From positions 124,001 through 188,000 of the forward strand of contig CAVQYE010000011.1 of the NCBI GenBank assembly GCA_963718065.1: 64,000 bases of DNA, given 5' to 3'. The notes beneath the pieces were generated by a model. The model did not search any database, was not told the origin of the DNA, and saw nothing but the letters and a program-made list of their open reading frames with translations. The DNA is from CAVPGP01 sp963718065 (lineage in GTDB: Bacteria > Actinomycetota > Thermoleophilia > Gaiellales > Gaiellaceae). Positions within the stretch are counted from its first letter, which is position 1. Each line of letters begins with the position of its first letter. Below, one piece after another: positions 16,648-24,767 of the stretch. A program made the position numbers and the translations under genes.

Positions 16648-18839
16648 GGAAGCGTCGGGGGCGGGGGCGGCTCGGTCGTCGCGGGCGGGGGAGTCTCGGT
16701 CGTCACGGGCGGTGGGGAGGTGGGCGGTGGCGGCGCGGTCGTCACCTGCTTCGCCTTCGTCGTCACCTTCGGCGCGGGCGACGGCGGGCCGGCGGTGGTC
16801 GTCGTCTCCGCGGTCGTCGTCGGCGTGTACACCGGCACGTAGCCGAGCGAGTAGTGCCCGCGCTCGTAGCTCGAGTGCCAGGTCGGATAGGTCTTCGGCA
16901 GTGCGAAGTCGCGCGGCTCCGTGTTCCAGAGCGCGGCGGTCATCACCTCGTGCCAGATCTGCGCCGGGAAGGAGCCGCCTGTGGGCTCGATGCCGTGCAC
17001 GTTCGTCATCTGGATCTCGCCCTTCGGGTAGCCCATCCACACCACGGTCGCGAGATCGGGCGTGTAGCCGTCGAACCAGGCGTCGGCGTGGTTCTCCGTC
17101 GTGCCGGTCTTGCCGGCCGCCGGACGGTCGAGCGTCGCGTTCGGAGAGCCCGTCCCGTATCGGATGTTCTTCGAGAGCACCTGCGTCACGGTCCAGGCCG
17201 TCCCGTCGCTGACGACGCGCTTCCGCTTCGGCGTGCCCCAGCCGGCGTCCTTGTCCACCTTGCCGTTCGGGAAGATCACCTTCTTGATCGCCATCGGCTT
17301 CGAGTAGATGCCGTTCGCGGCCAGCGTCGCGTAGGCGGCGGCCATGTCGAGCGGCGAGACGGAGAGTGAGCCGAGCCCGATCGAGGCGACCGGCTTGTCC
17401 GGGCTCATGTGGATGCCGAAGCGCTTCGCCATCGCGAACACCTTCTCGGGGCCGACGTCGAGCGTGAGCTGCGCGAAGACGGTGTTGTCGGAGCGGAGCG
17501 TCGCGTTCGTGATCGACGTCGAGCCCACGTAGTCGTGGCCGTAGGTCGCCACGTCCCACGGCTGCGCGATGCACCACGGCCCCGTCGAGCAGTGGAACGG
17601 CGCCGAGGTGTAGTACGTCGAGTCGGGGTTGATGCCCTCGGAGACGGCGGTGACGAGCGCGAGCGTCTTGAACGTCGAGCCCGGCTGGCGTTGCGACTGC
17701 GAGACCAGGTTGAACTTGTTGTCCTTCTTGCGGACGAGCGCCGTCATCGCCTTGATCGCGCCCGTGTCGGGATCCATCGAGACGACCGCGGACGCCGGAT
17801 CGGTGCGGTACGGGAGGATCTTCAGCATCGCTTGGTTGGCGGCGCGCTGGAGCCGGGGATCGATCGTCGTGTAGATCGTCAGGCCGCCCGAGCGGACCGT
17901 CTCCGCGCCGTACTCGCGCTGGAGCTCGTCCTGCACGTAGGTGAAGAAGTAGGGCTCCTTGATCCGCGTGTAGAGGCGGCCCGGCTTCAGCGCCAGGCCT
18001 CGCACGGCGATTGCATGCTCGTACTCGCGGAGCGTGATCGCGCCGTTGTCGAGCATCGCGCGCAGCACCTGGTCGCGACGGGCGAGCGCGGTCGACGGAT
18101 GGTTGATCGGGTCGTAGTCGGTCGGTGCCTGGGGCAGCCCGGCCAGGAGGGCGGCCTGGAGCAACGAGAGCTTCTGCGCCGGCTTCGAGAAGTAAGTCTG
18201 GGACGCAGCTTCGACGCCGTAGGCGTGGTTGCCGTAGTAGACGGTGTTCAGATACGTCTTCAGGATCCAGCCCTTCGAGCGCTCGCGCGAGAGCTTGATC
18301 GCGAGACAGGCCTCACGCAGCTTCCGCGTCACCTTCCGCTCGTTGCCGACGTCCTTGTAGAGGTTCCGGACGAGCTGCTGCGTGATCGTCGAGCCGCCCT
18401 CGACGACCTTGCCGGCGTTGATGTCGCGCCAGAGGGCGCGCGCGATGCCTTCGTAGTCGACGCCGCCGTGCTCGTAGTAGCGCCGGTCCTCGATCGCCAC
18501 GGTGGCTCTGGGCAGCCACGCGCTCATGTGATTCAGCTCGACAGGCTGACGGTTCCGCTCGGCGGGGATCGAGCCGAGGAATGTGTTGTCGGCGGCGTAG
18601 ACGAGCGAGTTCTGGCCGATCTTGGCAGGACGGAGCTGCGAGAGCGAGCAGTTCGCCGCAACCGCGGCCGCGCCGCTGAAGCCGACCGTCGCCGCGCCGA
18701 CGGCAACCGCGCCGAGCAGGACGGCGAGGATCGCCGCAGTGCGACGCCGGCGGCGGATGCGCGACTTGCGCCGCTTGCGGCGCCGGCGCTGGCCGAAGAG
18801 AAAGTCCAGGTCGCGGAAGCCGGAGCTCGGTGGCGTCAC
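16644..18839 (-). CDS. Class A penicillin-binding protein (bifunctional transglycosylase/transpeptidase)
   Basis: A 731-residue peptidoglycan synthase. A very basic cytoplasmic tail and one membrane segment (about 34-62) precede a GT51 domain with catalytic Glu in VAIEDRRYYEHGGVDY, EGGSTITQQLVRN and KGWILKTYLNTVYYG. The transpeptidase domain has the SxxK motif in RQPGSTFKT, SxN in LRSDNTVFAQ and KTGTT. The C-terminal 80 residues are Thr/Pro-rich, typical of actinobacterial PBPs. GTG at 18839 overlaps the MscS stop (GTGA), and the stop overlaps the next gene's CTG, so mscS-pbp-GT-C form one operon. Confidence 0.93.
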   Translation of the reverse strand: MTPPSSGFRDLDFLFGQRRRRKRRKSRIRRRRRTAAILAVLLGAVAVGAATVGFSGAAAVAANCSLSQLRPAKIGQNSLVYAADNTFLGSIPAERNRQPVELNHMSAWLPRATVAIEDRRYYEHGGVDYEGIARALWRDINAGKVVEGGSTITQQLVRNLYKDVGNERKVTRKLREACLAIKLSRERSKGWILKTYLNTVYYGNHAYGVEAASQTYFSKPAQKLSLLQAALLAGLPQAPTDYDPINHPSTALARRDQVLRAMLDNGAITLREYEHAIAVRGLALKPGRLYTRIKEPYFFTYVQDELQREYGAETVRSGGLTIYTTIDPRLQRAANQAMLKILPYRTDPASAVVSMDPDTGAIKAMTALVRKKDNKFNLVSQSQRQPGSTFKTLALVTAVSEGINPDSTYYTSAPFHCSTGPWCIAQPWDVATYGHDYVGSTSITNATLRSDNTVFAQLTLDVGPEKVFAMAKRFGIHMSPDKPVASIGLGSLSVSPLDMAAAYATLAANGIYSKPMAIKKVIFPNGKVDKDAGWGTPKRKRVVSDGTAWTVTQVLSKNIRYGTGSPNATLDRPAAGKTGTTENHADAWFDGYTPDLATVVWMGYPKGEIQMTNVHGIEPTGGSFPAQIWHEVMTAALWNTEPRDFALPKTYPTWHSSYERGHYSLGYVPVYTPTTTAETTTTAGPPSPAPKVTTKAKQVTTAPPPPTSPPPVTTETPPPATTEPPPPPTLP

Positions 18840-19543
18840 GACCAGACCCCGAGTTCCTGCAGGCGGGCATGGACGCGCAGGCGGAGCTCACGCTCGAGCG
18901 ACTCGGCTGCGTCCGGGTCGGCCGCGGGAGAGCGGACGACGATCGTGGCGTTGGCGGCGAGCGAGGAGACGAAGGCGTCGCCCTCGTTGTTGAGCGCAGT
19001 GACAACCGCGTCGAGATCGGCGCTGAGCGGCACCTCGACACTCACCTCGGCCCGCGTCTCGCGGCTGCGGATCGTCCAGTTGCGGATTGTGTCCGACGCG
19101 AGCTTGTCGTTCGGGATCACGACCCGCGCGTTGTCCTGCGTGCGAATGAAGGTGTAGGTCAGCCCGATCTCCTCGACGATGCCTTCGTCGGTCCCGATCC
19201 GGATCTCGTCGCCGAGCCGGAGCGGCTGTGCGAAGGCGATCAGCAGTCCCGAAATGAAGTTTGACAGCGTCCGCTGGGCCGCGAAGCCCACGACGATGCC
19301 GATGACGGCGGACGAGGCCAGGATACCGCCGGCGATCGCCCTCACCTGCGGAATCACGAGCAGGGCCGAGAGAACGCCGACGAAGATGATCGCGCTGGTG
19401 ATGGTGCGACGCACGACGCGGTAGCGGGTCGCAGCGTTGGGTGCGAGCGTCCGCTTCGACAACCGGTGGTCGATCAGCCGCGCGAGCAGCAAGGTCATGC
19501 CGATCACGACGGCCGAGAGGGCTGCGCGCATCCAGAACTCCAT
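18836..19543 (-). CDS. MscS-family small-conductance mechanosensitive channel
   Basis: A 235-residue protein with three membrane segments and the soluble beta domain of MscS. The pore-lining TM3 region reads ASSAVIGIVVGFAAQRTLSNF, followed by the family signature FAQPLRLGDEIRIG and PNDKLASDTIRNWT. It releases solutes on osmotic downshock in characterised relatives. The ATG at 19543 is preceded by a short gap after the DUF2203 gene (stop at 19554) on the same strand. The mscS stop overlaps the PBP start, coupling turgor control and wall synthesis genes in one transcript. Confidence 0.88.
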   Translation of the reverse strand: MEFWMRAALSAVVIGMTLLLARLIDHRLSKRTLAPNAATRYRVVRRTITSAIIFVGVLSALLVIPQVRAIAGGILASSAVIGIVVGFAAQRTLSNFISGLLIAFAQPLRLGDEIRIGTDEGIVEEIGLTYTFIRTQDNARVVIPNDKLASDTIRNWTIRSRETRAEVSVEVPLSADLDAVVTALNNEGDAFVSSLAANATIVVRSPAADPDAAESLERELRLRVHARLQELGVWS

Positions 19544-19553
19544 CGAATCGTCC

Positions 19554-19964
19554 CTATTCGACGAGCTCGATCGGTTTCCGGCCCGCGAAGCCCTCGTCGA
19601 TCCCGTGCCAGTACGCGACCCGGTCCTCGCCGACCCGCCAGCAGAGCAGGATCTCGCGGTCCTCGTGGAGCGCCGGGAAGTCGAGCAGCCCCTCGTCGAG
19701 GTCCTTCACCTGCACACCCGCCTCGTCGAGCTGCGCGAGACACCGCTCGATCTCCGAGCCGAGAGCCTCGAGCTCGGCTTCGAGCTCGGCGAAGTCGCTC
19801 GTCCCCAGCCCGCCGCCGTTCCCCTGCACGACCGACCCCAGCTCCGCCCGCTTGACGTTCGCGCCACGCCACGCTCGTCGCAGCTCGACGAGCCGTTCGG
19901 CGAGCGGCGAGACGACGGCGAGCGCCGCGTTGGCCTCTTGCGGGGTGAAGATGCGCTCAGGCAC
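19554..19964 (-). CDS. DUF2203 family protein
   Basis: A 136-residue soluble protein starting PERIFTPQEANAAL and ending ALHEDREILLCWRVGEDRVAYWHGID, which is the conserved DUF2203 layout: an N-terminal helical hairpin and a C-terminal segment with an invariant CWR and HG-rich end. Function of the family is unknown. The start chosen is GTG at 19964, since an upstream ATG would overlap the divergent gene. Only 15 bases separate it from the divergent GTG at 19980. It lies ten bases upstream of mscS and is likely its operon partner. Confidence 0.72.
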   Translation of the reverse strand: MPERIFTPQEANAALAVVSPLAERLVELRRAWRGANVKRAELGSVVQGNGGGLGTSDFAELEAELEALGSEIERCLAQLDEAGVQVKDLDEGLLDFPALHEDREILLCWRVGEDRVAYWHGIDEGFAGRKPIELVE

Positions 19965-19979
19965 GTACGATTCGCCGTC

Positions 19980-21143
19980 GTGAGCGCCGTCCAGCGGGTT
20001 CGAGCTCGAGCGGCGCCGCGTGAGCCGCATCTTAGGCGTGCGGGCTCGGCTGTCGAGATCTTCCTCTGGAGCCGTGCGCTCATCTGGCTCGGGGCGCTCT
20101 TCGCGCTCGCCTGGTTCGAGCCGCATCCACAGCCGCTGAAGGCCCGCTGGGACTCGCCGTTCCTCCACGACGCAGGCTCCGTCTTCGACGTGTGGGCCCG
20201 TTGGGACGCACAGTGGTTCCTGCGGATCGCCGAGCAGGGATACGACACCGCCCGGGAGTCCGCCGCGTTCTTCCCGCTCTATCCCACGCTCGTCGCCGGC
20301 CTCGGACGCGTCCTCTTCGGGCACTACGTGCTGGCCGGAATCGCGATCTCGCTCGCGTGCTGCCTCGGCGCCTTCGTCCTGCTCGAGCGACTGGCGGAAG
20401 AGCGGCTCGGCGCCGACGGGGCGCGCCGCGCGGTTCTCTACGTCGCACTCTTTCCGATGTCCCTGTTCCTGCAGGCGGTCTACAGCGAGTCGCTCTTCCT
20501 GCTGCTCGCGCTGGCCACTTTCGTGCTCGCCGAGCGCGGGCGCTTCGGCTGGGCGGCCGCGGCGGCCGGGCTCGCGATGTTGACCCGGGCGACCGGGGTC
20601 GCGCTGCTGCCGTCGCTCGTCCTGCTCGCGTGGCCCGACCGGCGACGGCTCGCCTCGCTCGTCCTCGCGCCGGCGCTCTTCGCCGTCTATCCGCTCGTGC
20701 TCTGGATCTGGGTCGGCGACCCGTGGGCGTTCCTGCGCTCCCAGGAGCTGTGGCACCGGCACTTCGTGCCCTTCGGGGGCGTCTGGGAGGCCGCGACGCA
20801 CTGGACTCCGCCCGGCGCGGACGTGCAGCACGCGGTGATGGTGAACCTCGAGGGCGTGGTGGCCCTCGTGCTCTTCGCGGCGCTGACCGTCGTGGCGTGG
20901 CGACGGTTCGGCGCGCCGTACGGGCTCTACGCGGCCGTCTCGCTCGTGCTGCCGCTCTCGGTGCCCAGCGAGCGCTGGCCGCTGCTCTCGTTGCCGCGGT
21001 TCGGGCTCGCGGTCTTCCCGCTCTTCCTGGCGCTCGCGTGGCTCGGTGGACGGGCCCGGGTGCATACGTTCATCGTCGCCGCGAGCTCGTTCCTGCTCGG
21101 GATCACGGTCGTCCAATGGGTGCTCTGGCAATGGGTGGCATGA
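19980..21143 (+). CDS. PIG-V-like GT-C membrane glycosyltransferase
   Basis: A 387-residue protein with about nine hydrophobic segments, matching bacterial relatives of eukaryotic PIG-V mannosyltransferase. After the first membrane segment comes the characteristic outer loop FDVWARWDAQWFLRIAEQGYD, where the WDxxWF motif sits, then FFPLYPTLVAGLGR and a VYSESLFLLLAL segment. A TACGAT element (19966-19971) lies 9-14 bases before the GTG start, compatible with a leaderless transcript. The stop overlaps the ATG of the CPBP gene (ATGA). Substrate unknown; envelope glycan or glycolipid mannosylation is the likely context. Confidence 0.78.
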   Translation: MSAVQRVRARAAPREPHLRRAGSAVEIFLWSRALIWLGALFALAWFEPHPQPLKARWDSPFLHDAGSVFDVWARWDAQWFLRIAEQGYDTARESAAFFPLYPTLVAGLGRVLFGHYVLAGIAISLACCLGAFVLLERLAEERLGADGARRAVLYVALFPMSLFLQAVYSESLFLLLALATFVLAERGRFGWAAAAAGLAMLTRATGVALLPSLVLLAWPDRRRLASLVLAPALFAVYPLVLWIWVGDPWAFLRSQELWHRHFVPFGGVWEAATHWTPPGADVQHAVMVNLEGVVALVLFAALTVVAWRRFGAPYGLYAAVSLVLPLSVPSERWPLLSLPRFGLAVFPLFLALAWLGGRARVHTFIVAASSFLLGITVVQWVLWQWVA

Positions 21144-21805
21144 CGACCGGACTGGGGGAGCGCCTTTACGGCCGCCTCGCGGGCTGGGCGCTTCTCGTCG
21201 GCTCGCTCTCGGCGATCGCGTATGCGGAGCGCGCAGCGGGGGACAAGCCGGCGAACGACGTCCTCTACAAGTACTCGACGGCTGCATCGAGCCTCGTCGG
21301 CTACGCGCTGATCCTCGGCTTCACGCTGCTGATCGCGCATGGGCACCGCGAGTTGCTGGCGTTGCGGCAGCCGGCACACTGGGGACGCGCCCTCGGCCTG
21401 GCGATCGCGGTCCTCGCCGGGGTCGTTGTCGTTGGCGGGATCCTCGACTCGTTCCTGCACGCCGGTGAGGAGCAGGGATTGACGCCGCCGGGTTGGGACG
21501 GGAGCCGGGCGGGCCAGTACGCGGCGAACTTCGTGGTGATCGCCATCGTGGCGCCGTTCTGCGAGGAGTTGCTCTTCCGCGGGCTCGGTTACTCGCTGCT
21601 GGCGTTCCTGACCCCGTGGCCGGCGATCACCTTCGTCGGGCTCAGCTTCGGGCTCGTGCACGGGCTCATCGCCGGGCTGCCGATCCTCGCAGGCTTCGGG
21701 ATGGCGCTCGCGTGGCTGCGCTGGAAGACGGACAGCGTCGTCCCGGGGATGATCGCGCACGGCCTGTTCAACGCGATCGCCCTGATCGCCGCGGTCACTG
21801 TCTAG
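21140..21805 (+). CDS. CPBP family intramembrane metalloprotease (CAAX-protease-like)
   Basis: A 221-residue integral membrane protein with the Abi/CPBP core. Motif 1 EELLFRG (after APFC), motif 2 FGLVHG and motif 3 HGLFN supply the expected Glu-Glu, Arg and His residues of this glutamate intramembrane protease family. Four to six hydrophobic segments are visible. The ATG at 21140 overlaps the upstream glycosyltransferase stop. Bacterial members have been linked to bacteriocin immunity, prenyl-protein or anti-sigma processing; nothing here identifies the substrate. Confidence 0.83.
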   Translation: MTTGLGERLYGRLAGWALLVGSLSAIAYAERAAGDKPANDVLYKYSTAASSLVGYALILGFTLLIAHGHRELLALRQPAHWGRALGLAIAVLAGVVVVGGILDSFLHAGEEQGLTPPGWDGSRAGQYAANFVVIAIVAPFCEELLFRGLGYSLLAFLTPWPAITFVGLSFGLVHGLIAGLPILAGFGMALAWLRWKTDSVVPGMIAHGLFNAIALIAAVTV

Positions 21806-21814
21806 ACGCGTCTA
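21803..21814. repeat. 12-bp perfect palindrome before the L,D-transpeptidase gene
   Basis: TAGACGCGTCTA, overlapping the CPBP stop codon and ending two bases before the next ATG. It could be an operator or chance; no other copy was noticed. Confidence 0.3.
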
Positions 21815-21816
21815 CG

Positions 21817-23115
21817 ATGCCGCCAGTGCGTCGCCTCCTGGGGGTCGCGTTCGGAACGTTCGTCCTCTGGGCGGCTCCGGCTCACGCGTGCTCGGTGCAG
21901 GCGAGTCCCGCCTCCGGGCCCGAGCCGCTCACGGTCACGCTTGCGGCGGTCGACTGCCCCGGCGCCACCTTCCACTGGACAATCGCCGGCCAGGGCCAGG
22001 ACGGACAGACCGTCGTGCGCACGTTCGCGCGCGGCGAGTACCCGGTCAGCCTGACGACTGACGAGGGCACCTTTCAGGGAGCGCCGATCCGCTCGTACGG
22101 CGTCACAATCGCGCGTCCGGCTCACGCCGTCCGCTTCGGCGAGGTCGTGCGGCTTCAGGGCAAAGCGTCGCCGCCCGGGACGGGCAAGGTCTCGGTCAAC
22201 GGCACGACCGCGCGCTGGCTTGCGCCCGGTCTGTTCCGGGTCGCCTTCCGCATCACCGGCCCCGGCCCGTTCGTGGCGCGGTACGCGGGCGCGACCTCGG
22301 CGCCCGTCTCGCTGCTCGTCCGTCCGAAGCTCGAGACGGCGGTGCTCGGCTCGGCGACCGTCGGCTCGAAGCTCGCGCTCCGCGTGAGGCTCCGGCCGGC
22401 CGGAGCGGGCGTCCTGCACGTGCGGCTCGGCGGCCGCGTTCGGTCTTCGCGAGGCGCCGTGACGATCCCGCTCAGCACCGTGCAGGCGCGCGCGATCGGG
22501 GTGCGCGTGACGACGACGGCGGCCAAGGGCTTCACTGCGCCGCACGCGTCGCTCACCGTCCAGATCGTCTCGCCGCAGCTCTCCCTCGGCGCGCGCGGGC
22601 CGAGCGTCGTCGCGCTCGAGCAGATGCTCGTCGCCCAGCACTACGCGCTGCCCCGCGCGGACGGATACTTCGACGGCGACACCGTCGAGGCTGTTCTCGC
22701 TTTTCAGAAGGTGCACAACCTCTCCCGTACCGGCCGCGTCGACGCCGCGCTCTGGCGGGCGATCGAGCGGGCGCACACGCCGGCCGCCCGCTACGCCGGC
22801 GACCACATCGAGGTCGACAAGGCCAAGCAGGTGCTGTACGTCGTGCGCGGGGGCAAGGTGGCACTCGTCGTGCACGTCTCGACCGGTGCCACCGGGAACA
22901 CGCCGCTCGGGCTCTGGCACGTCTACCGCAAGGTGACCGGCTTCGACTGGGTCCTGTACTACCCGAGCTACTTTCTCCGTGGCTTCGCGATCCACGGGTA
23001 TCCGTCGGTCCCCGCCTACCCCGCGTCACACGGCTGCGTGCGCGTGCCGATGTGGGTCGCAGCGAGGCTCTATGCCGAGATTCCGTCCGGCAGCACGATC
23101 TACGTTTATCTGTAG
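21817..23115 (+). CDS. Secreted L,D-transpeptidase (YkuD) with peptidoglycan-binding domain
   Basis: A 432-residue exported enzyme that makes 3-3 cross-links or anchors proteins to peptidoglycan. It has a signal peptide (about 1-25, ending APAHA), an Ig-like region, a PG_binding_1 domain near 260-315 (LGARGPSVVALEQMLV, FDGDTVEAVLAFQ), then a C-terminal YkuD domain. The catalytic motif IHGYPSVPAYPASHGCVRVP holds the nucleophile Cys407. The ATG at 21817 lies 11 bases after the CPBP stop. It fits the wall-synthesis theme of the preceding genes. The C-terminus overlaps the start of the next gene. Confidence 0.9.
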   Translation: MPPVRRLLGVAFGTFVLWAAPAHACSVQASPASGPEPLTVTLAAVDCPGATFHWTIAGQGQDGQTVVRTFARGEYPVSLTTDEGTFQGAPIRSYGVTIARPAHAVRFGEVVRLQGKASPPGTGKVSVNGTTARWLAPGLFRVAFRITGPGPFVARYAGATSAPVSLLVRPKLETAVLGSATVGSKLALRVRLRPAGAGVLHVRLGGRVRSSRGAVTIPLSTVQARAIGVRVTTTAAKGFTAPHASLTVQIVSPQLSLGARGPSVVALEQMLVAQHYALPRADGYFDGDTVEAVLAFQKVHNLSRTGRVDAALWRAIERAHTPAARYAGDHIEVDKAKQVLYVVRGGKVALVVHVSTGATGNTPLGLWHVYRKVTGFDWVLYYPSYFLRGFAIHGYPSVPAYPASHGCVRVPMWVAARLYAEIPSGSTIYVYL

Positions 23116-23554
23116 CGCCGCCGCGGCCGTCGCCGTGGGGGCCGGCTGGCAGGCGTGGCAGCACGGGCGGGTGCGGGAGCTTCCCTTCGCTGACGTCACT
23201 CTCGGGCCGGTGCGCTTCCCGACGCCGACGGTCCACACGTACCGCACCCTGCGGCCGCTCCGCCGCTACGTGCTGAGCGCTGACCCGGGGCACGTGCCGT
23301 CAGCGCCCGCCCTGGCGAAGCTCGACTTCGGCCGCTACTCGCTGATCCTCGTCGTTCTCGGCCCCCGCTCGAGCACCGGCTACTCGATCCGCGTCGGCTC
23401 GGTCGAGGAGCAGCGCAACCGGATCGTCGTCCACGCGAGCCAGCGGGCTCCGCGGCTCGGCACGAAGGTGCAAGCGGCGGTCACGTACCCCTACCGGCTG
23501 TTGCGCGTGCCGGCGACCCGCAAGCCCGCGGTGGTGATCTGGGAGGACGCCTAG
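23072..23554 (+). CDS. PrcB-like exported protein
   Basis: About 160 residues. Starting at ATG 23072 gives a basic N-terminus (PRFRPAARS) and a hydrophobic stretch (TFICSAAAAVAVGAGW) that looks like a signal anchor; this start overlaps the transpeptidase gene by 44 bases. GTG at 23135 is the alternative and would lack the signal. The C-terminal part, YSLILVVLGPRSSTGYSIRV followed by RIVVHASQ and AVTYPYRLLRVP, resembles the PrcB C-terminal domain found in protease-complex subunits. Function unknown. Same strand and overlap suggest co-expression with the L,D-transpeptidase. Confidence 0.6.
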   Translation: MPRFRPAARSTFICSAAAAVAVGAGWQAWQHGRVRELPFADVTLGPVRFPTPTVHTYRTLRPLRRYVLSADPGHVPSAPALAKLDFGRYSLILVVLGPRSSTGYSIRVGSVEEQRNRIVVHASQRAPRLGTKVQAAVTYPYRLLRVPATRKPAVVIWEDA

Positions 23555-23563
23555 CCGGCGAGC

Positions 23564-24085
23564 CTAGACGTCGTCCTCCTCGGCGGGCGACTCGAAGTCC
23601 TCAGGCGTGACCTCTTCGAGGAACTGCTTGAACTCGGAGACCTTCGCCTCGATGGCCTCCATGTCCGTGTCCGTGAGCTCCTCGCCCTCGAACTCGATCG
23701 CCGACTCCTCGATCACGTCGTCGGCGGCGAAGATCGGCGCCTCAGCGCGGACCGCCAGCGCGATCGCGTCGGAGGGGCGGGAGTCGATCTCGAGCTCGTC
23801 GCCGTTCTGCTGGATCGTGATCGTCGCGTGGAAGGTGTTCTCCTTCAGCTCCGTGACGGCGATCCGGACGATCGAGACGTCGAGCTGGTTCAGCACATCG
23901 GCGAGCAGGTCGTGCGTCAGCGGCCGCGGTGTCGCGGCGCCCTGGAGCTTCATCAGGATCGCGGCCGCCTCGGGATGGCCGATCCAGATCGGCAAGAAGC
24001 GGTTCCCGTCGGCGGTCTTCAGCAACACGATGGGCTGCTTGCCGACGAGGTCGAAGCTGACCCCGTAGATCACCATCTCCTGCAT
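23564..24085 (-). CDS. Bifunctional nuclease (BFN/DUF151) family protein
   Basis: A 173-residue protein of the DUF151 family: VIYGVSFDLVGKQPIVLLK, LPIWIGHPEAAAI, a TRPLTHDLLADVL segment, FHATITIQQ and the signature SRPSDAIALAVR. Plant members have RNase/DNase activity; bacterial roles are unclear. The C-terminal 40 residues are strongly acidic, as usual. Start ATG at 24085 (MQEMVIYG) is preferred; ATG four codons later is possible. It is transcribed away from tRNA-Ile, and its stop lies ten bases from that of the convergent PrcB-like gene. Confidence 0.85.
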   Translation of the reverse strand: MQEMVIYGVSFDLVGKQPIVLLKTADGNRFLPIWIGHPEAAAILMKLQGAATPRPLTHDLLADVLNQLDVSIVRIAVTELKENTFHATITIQQNGDELEIDSRPSDAIALAVRAEAPIFAADDVIEESAIEFEGEELTDTDMEAIEAKVSEFKQFLEEVTPEDFESPAEEDDV

Positions 24086-24124
24086 CGCCCCACCCAGTCT
24101 ACCCCCGGCGAGTCGGGCCAACCC

Positions 24125-24277
24125 TCACTCGTCCGACACCTCTTCGAACGGAGCATCGACGCGCTCCCCGGTCTCGGGATCCTCGAGCGCCACGGTCCGC
24201 TCGGCGACACCCGCAGGGTCGAACCCGCGGACGATCCACCGCCGTTCGTTCCAGATGACAACCTCGCCGAGCTCCAT
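24125..24277 (-). CDS. Small conserved-looking protein, 50 residues
   Basis: ATG at 24277 and TGA at 24125 enclose 50 codons: MELGEVVIWNERRWIVRG, then an AERTVALEDPETGERV segment and an acidic end. The alternating pattern predicts a small beta barrel such as seen in short DUF proteins that begin 'GDVVxxxGRRYVVRG'. It sits between the tRNA terminator and the BFN gene, same strand. Codon use is like the neighbours (GC-rich third positions). No family assigned. Confidence 0.55.
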   Translation of the reverse strand: MELGEVVIWNERRWIVRGFDPAGVAERTVALEDPETGERVDAPFEEVSDE

Positions 24278-24325
24278 GGCCGCTACCGAAGGCATCGGCA
24301 CGGCAGGAACGCGGATCGATCCCTC

Positions 24326-24354
24326 AAAAGGAAACCCCCGCGTTGCGCAGGGGC
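24326..24354 (-). terminator. Rho-independent terminator after tRNA-Ile
   Basis: Read on the minus strand: AGCCCCTGCG, loop CAA, CGCGGGGGTTTCCTTTT. The GC stem with one bulge is followed by a T-rich tract, directly downstream of the tRNA 3' end. Confidence 0.7.
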
Positions 24355-24362
24355 TTGCGAAG

Positions 24363-24436
24363 TGGGCGATCGTGGATTCGAACCACGGACCTCCGCCTTA
24401 TCAGAGCGGCGCTCTAACCAACTGAGCTAATCGCCC
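24363..24436 (-). tRNA. tRNA-Ile (anticodon GAT)
   Basis: Seventy-four bases fold into a standard cloverleaf: acceptor stem GGGCGAT/ATCGCCC, D-arm with AGCTCAGTTGGTTAGAGC, anticodon stem CCGCT/GGCGG with loop CTGATAA giving GAT, and T-arm around GGTTCGAATCC. Discriminator base A. CCA is not encoded. It stands alone, not in an rRNA operon, and is followed by a terminator. Confidence 0.95.
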
Positions 24437-24485
24437 GCGCGCGGCGCCCAGTGTAGCCGTTGCCCTTGGCGCGGGTGAAGGCGCC

Positions 24486-24734
24486 TCAGTGGCGAACGTG
24501 CGTGCGGTGGACGTAGTCCTCCACCGCGTGCAGGAACGTGTGGTCGTAGGCGAGCTCGGCCAGCATGCAGGCGATCTCAGCGTCACCGGCGTCTGCAGCG
24601 AGCAGGTCCGCGATGAACGGCCCGAGGCTTCCGCTCGCCGACATCGTCGCCATGCGCAAGACGAGCTCGCGCGTCGTCGTGTCCTGAGCGATCGCCTCGA
24701 GTGCTTCGATATCTCCCAGCCAGAGTCCTGTCAT
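24486..24734 (-). CDS. Hypothetical small protein, 82 residues
   Basis: A helical-looking 82-residue reading frame beginning MTGLWLGDIEALEAIAQD and containing ATMSASGSLGPFIADLLAAD and AYDHTFLHAVEDYVH. No family recognised. It follows parB by 34 bases on the same strand and could be the last gene of the parAB transcript. Composition matches genuine genes here (mixed acidic, hydrophobic and Ala-rich helices, not Arg/Ser-rich as in shadow frames). Confidence 0.5.
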   Translation of the reverse strand: MTGLWLGDIEALEAIAQDTTTRELVLRMATMSASGSLGPFIADLLAADAGDAEIACMLAELAYDHTFLHAVEDYVHRTHVRH

Positions 24735-24767
24735 CTCGCTAGTCCAACGCCCGCAGGGGGCAGCGAG

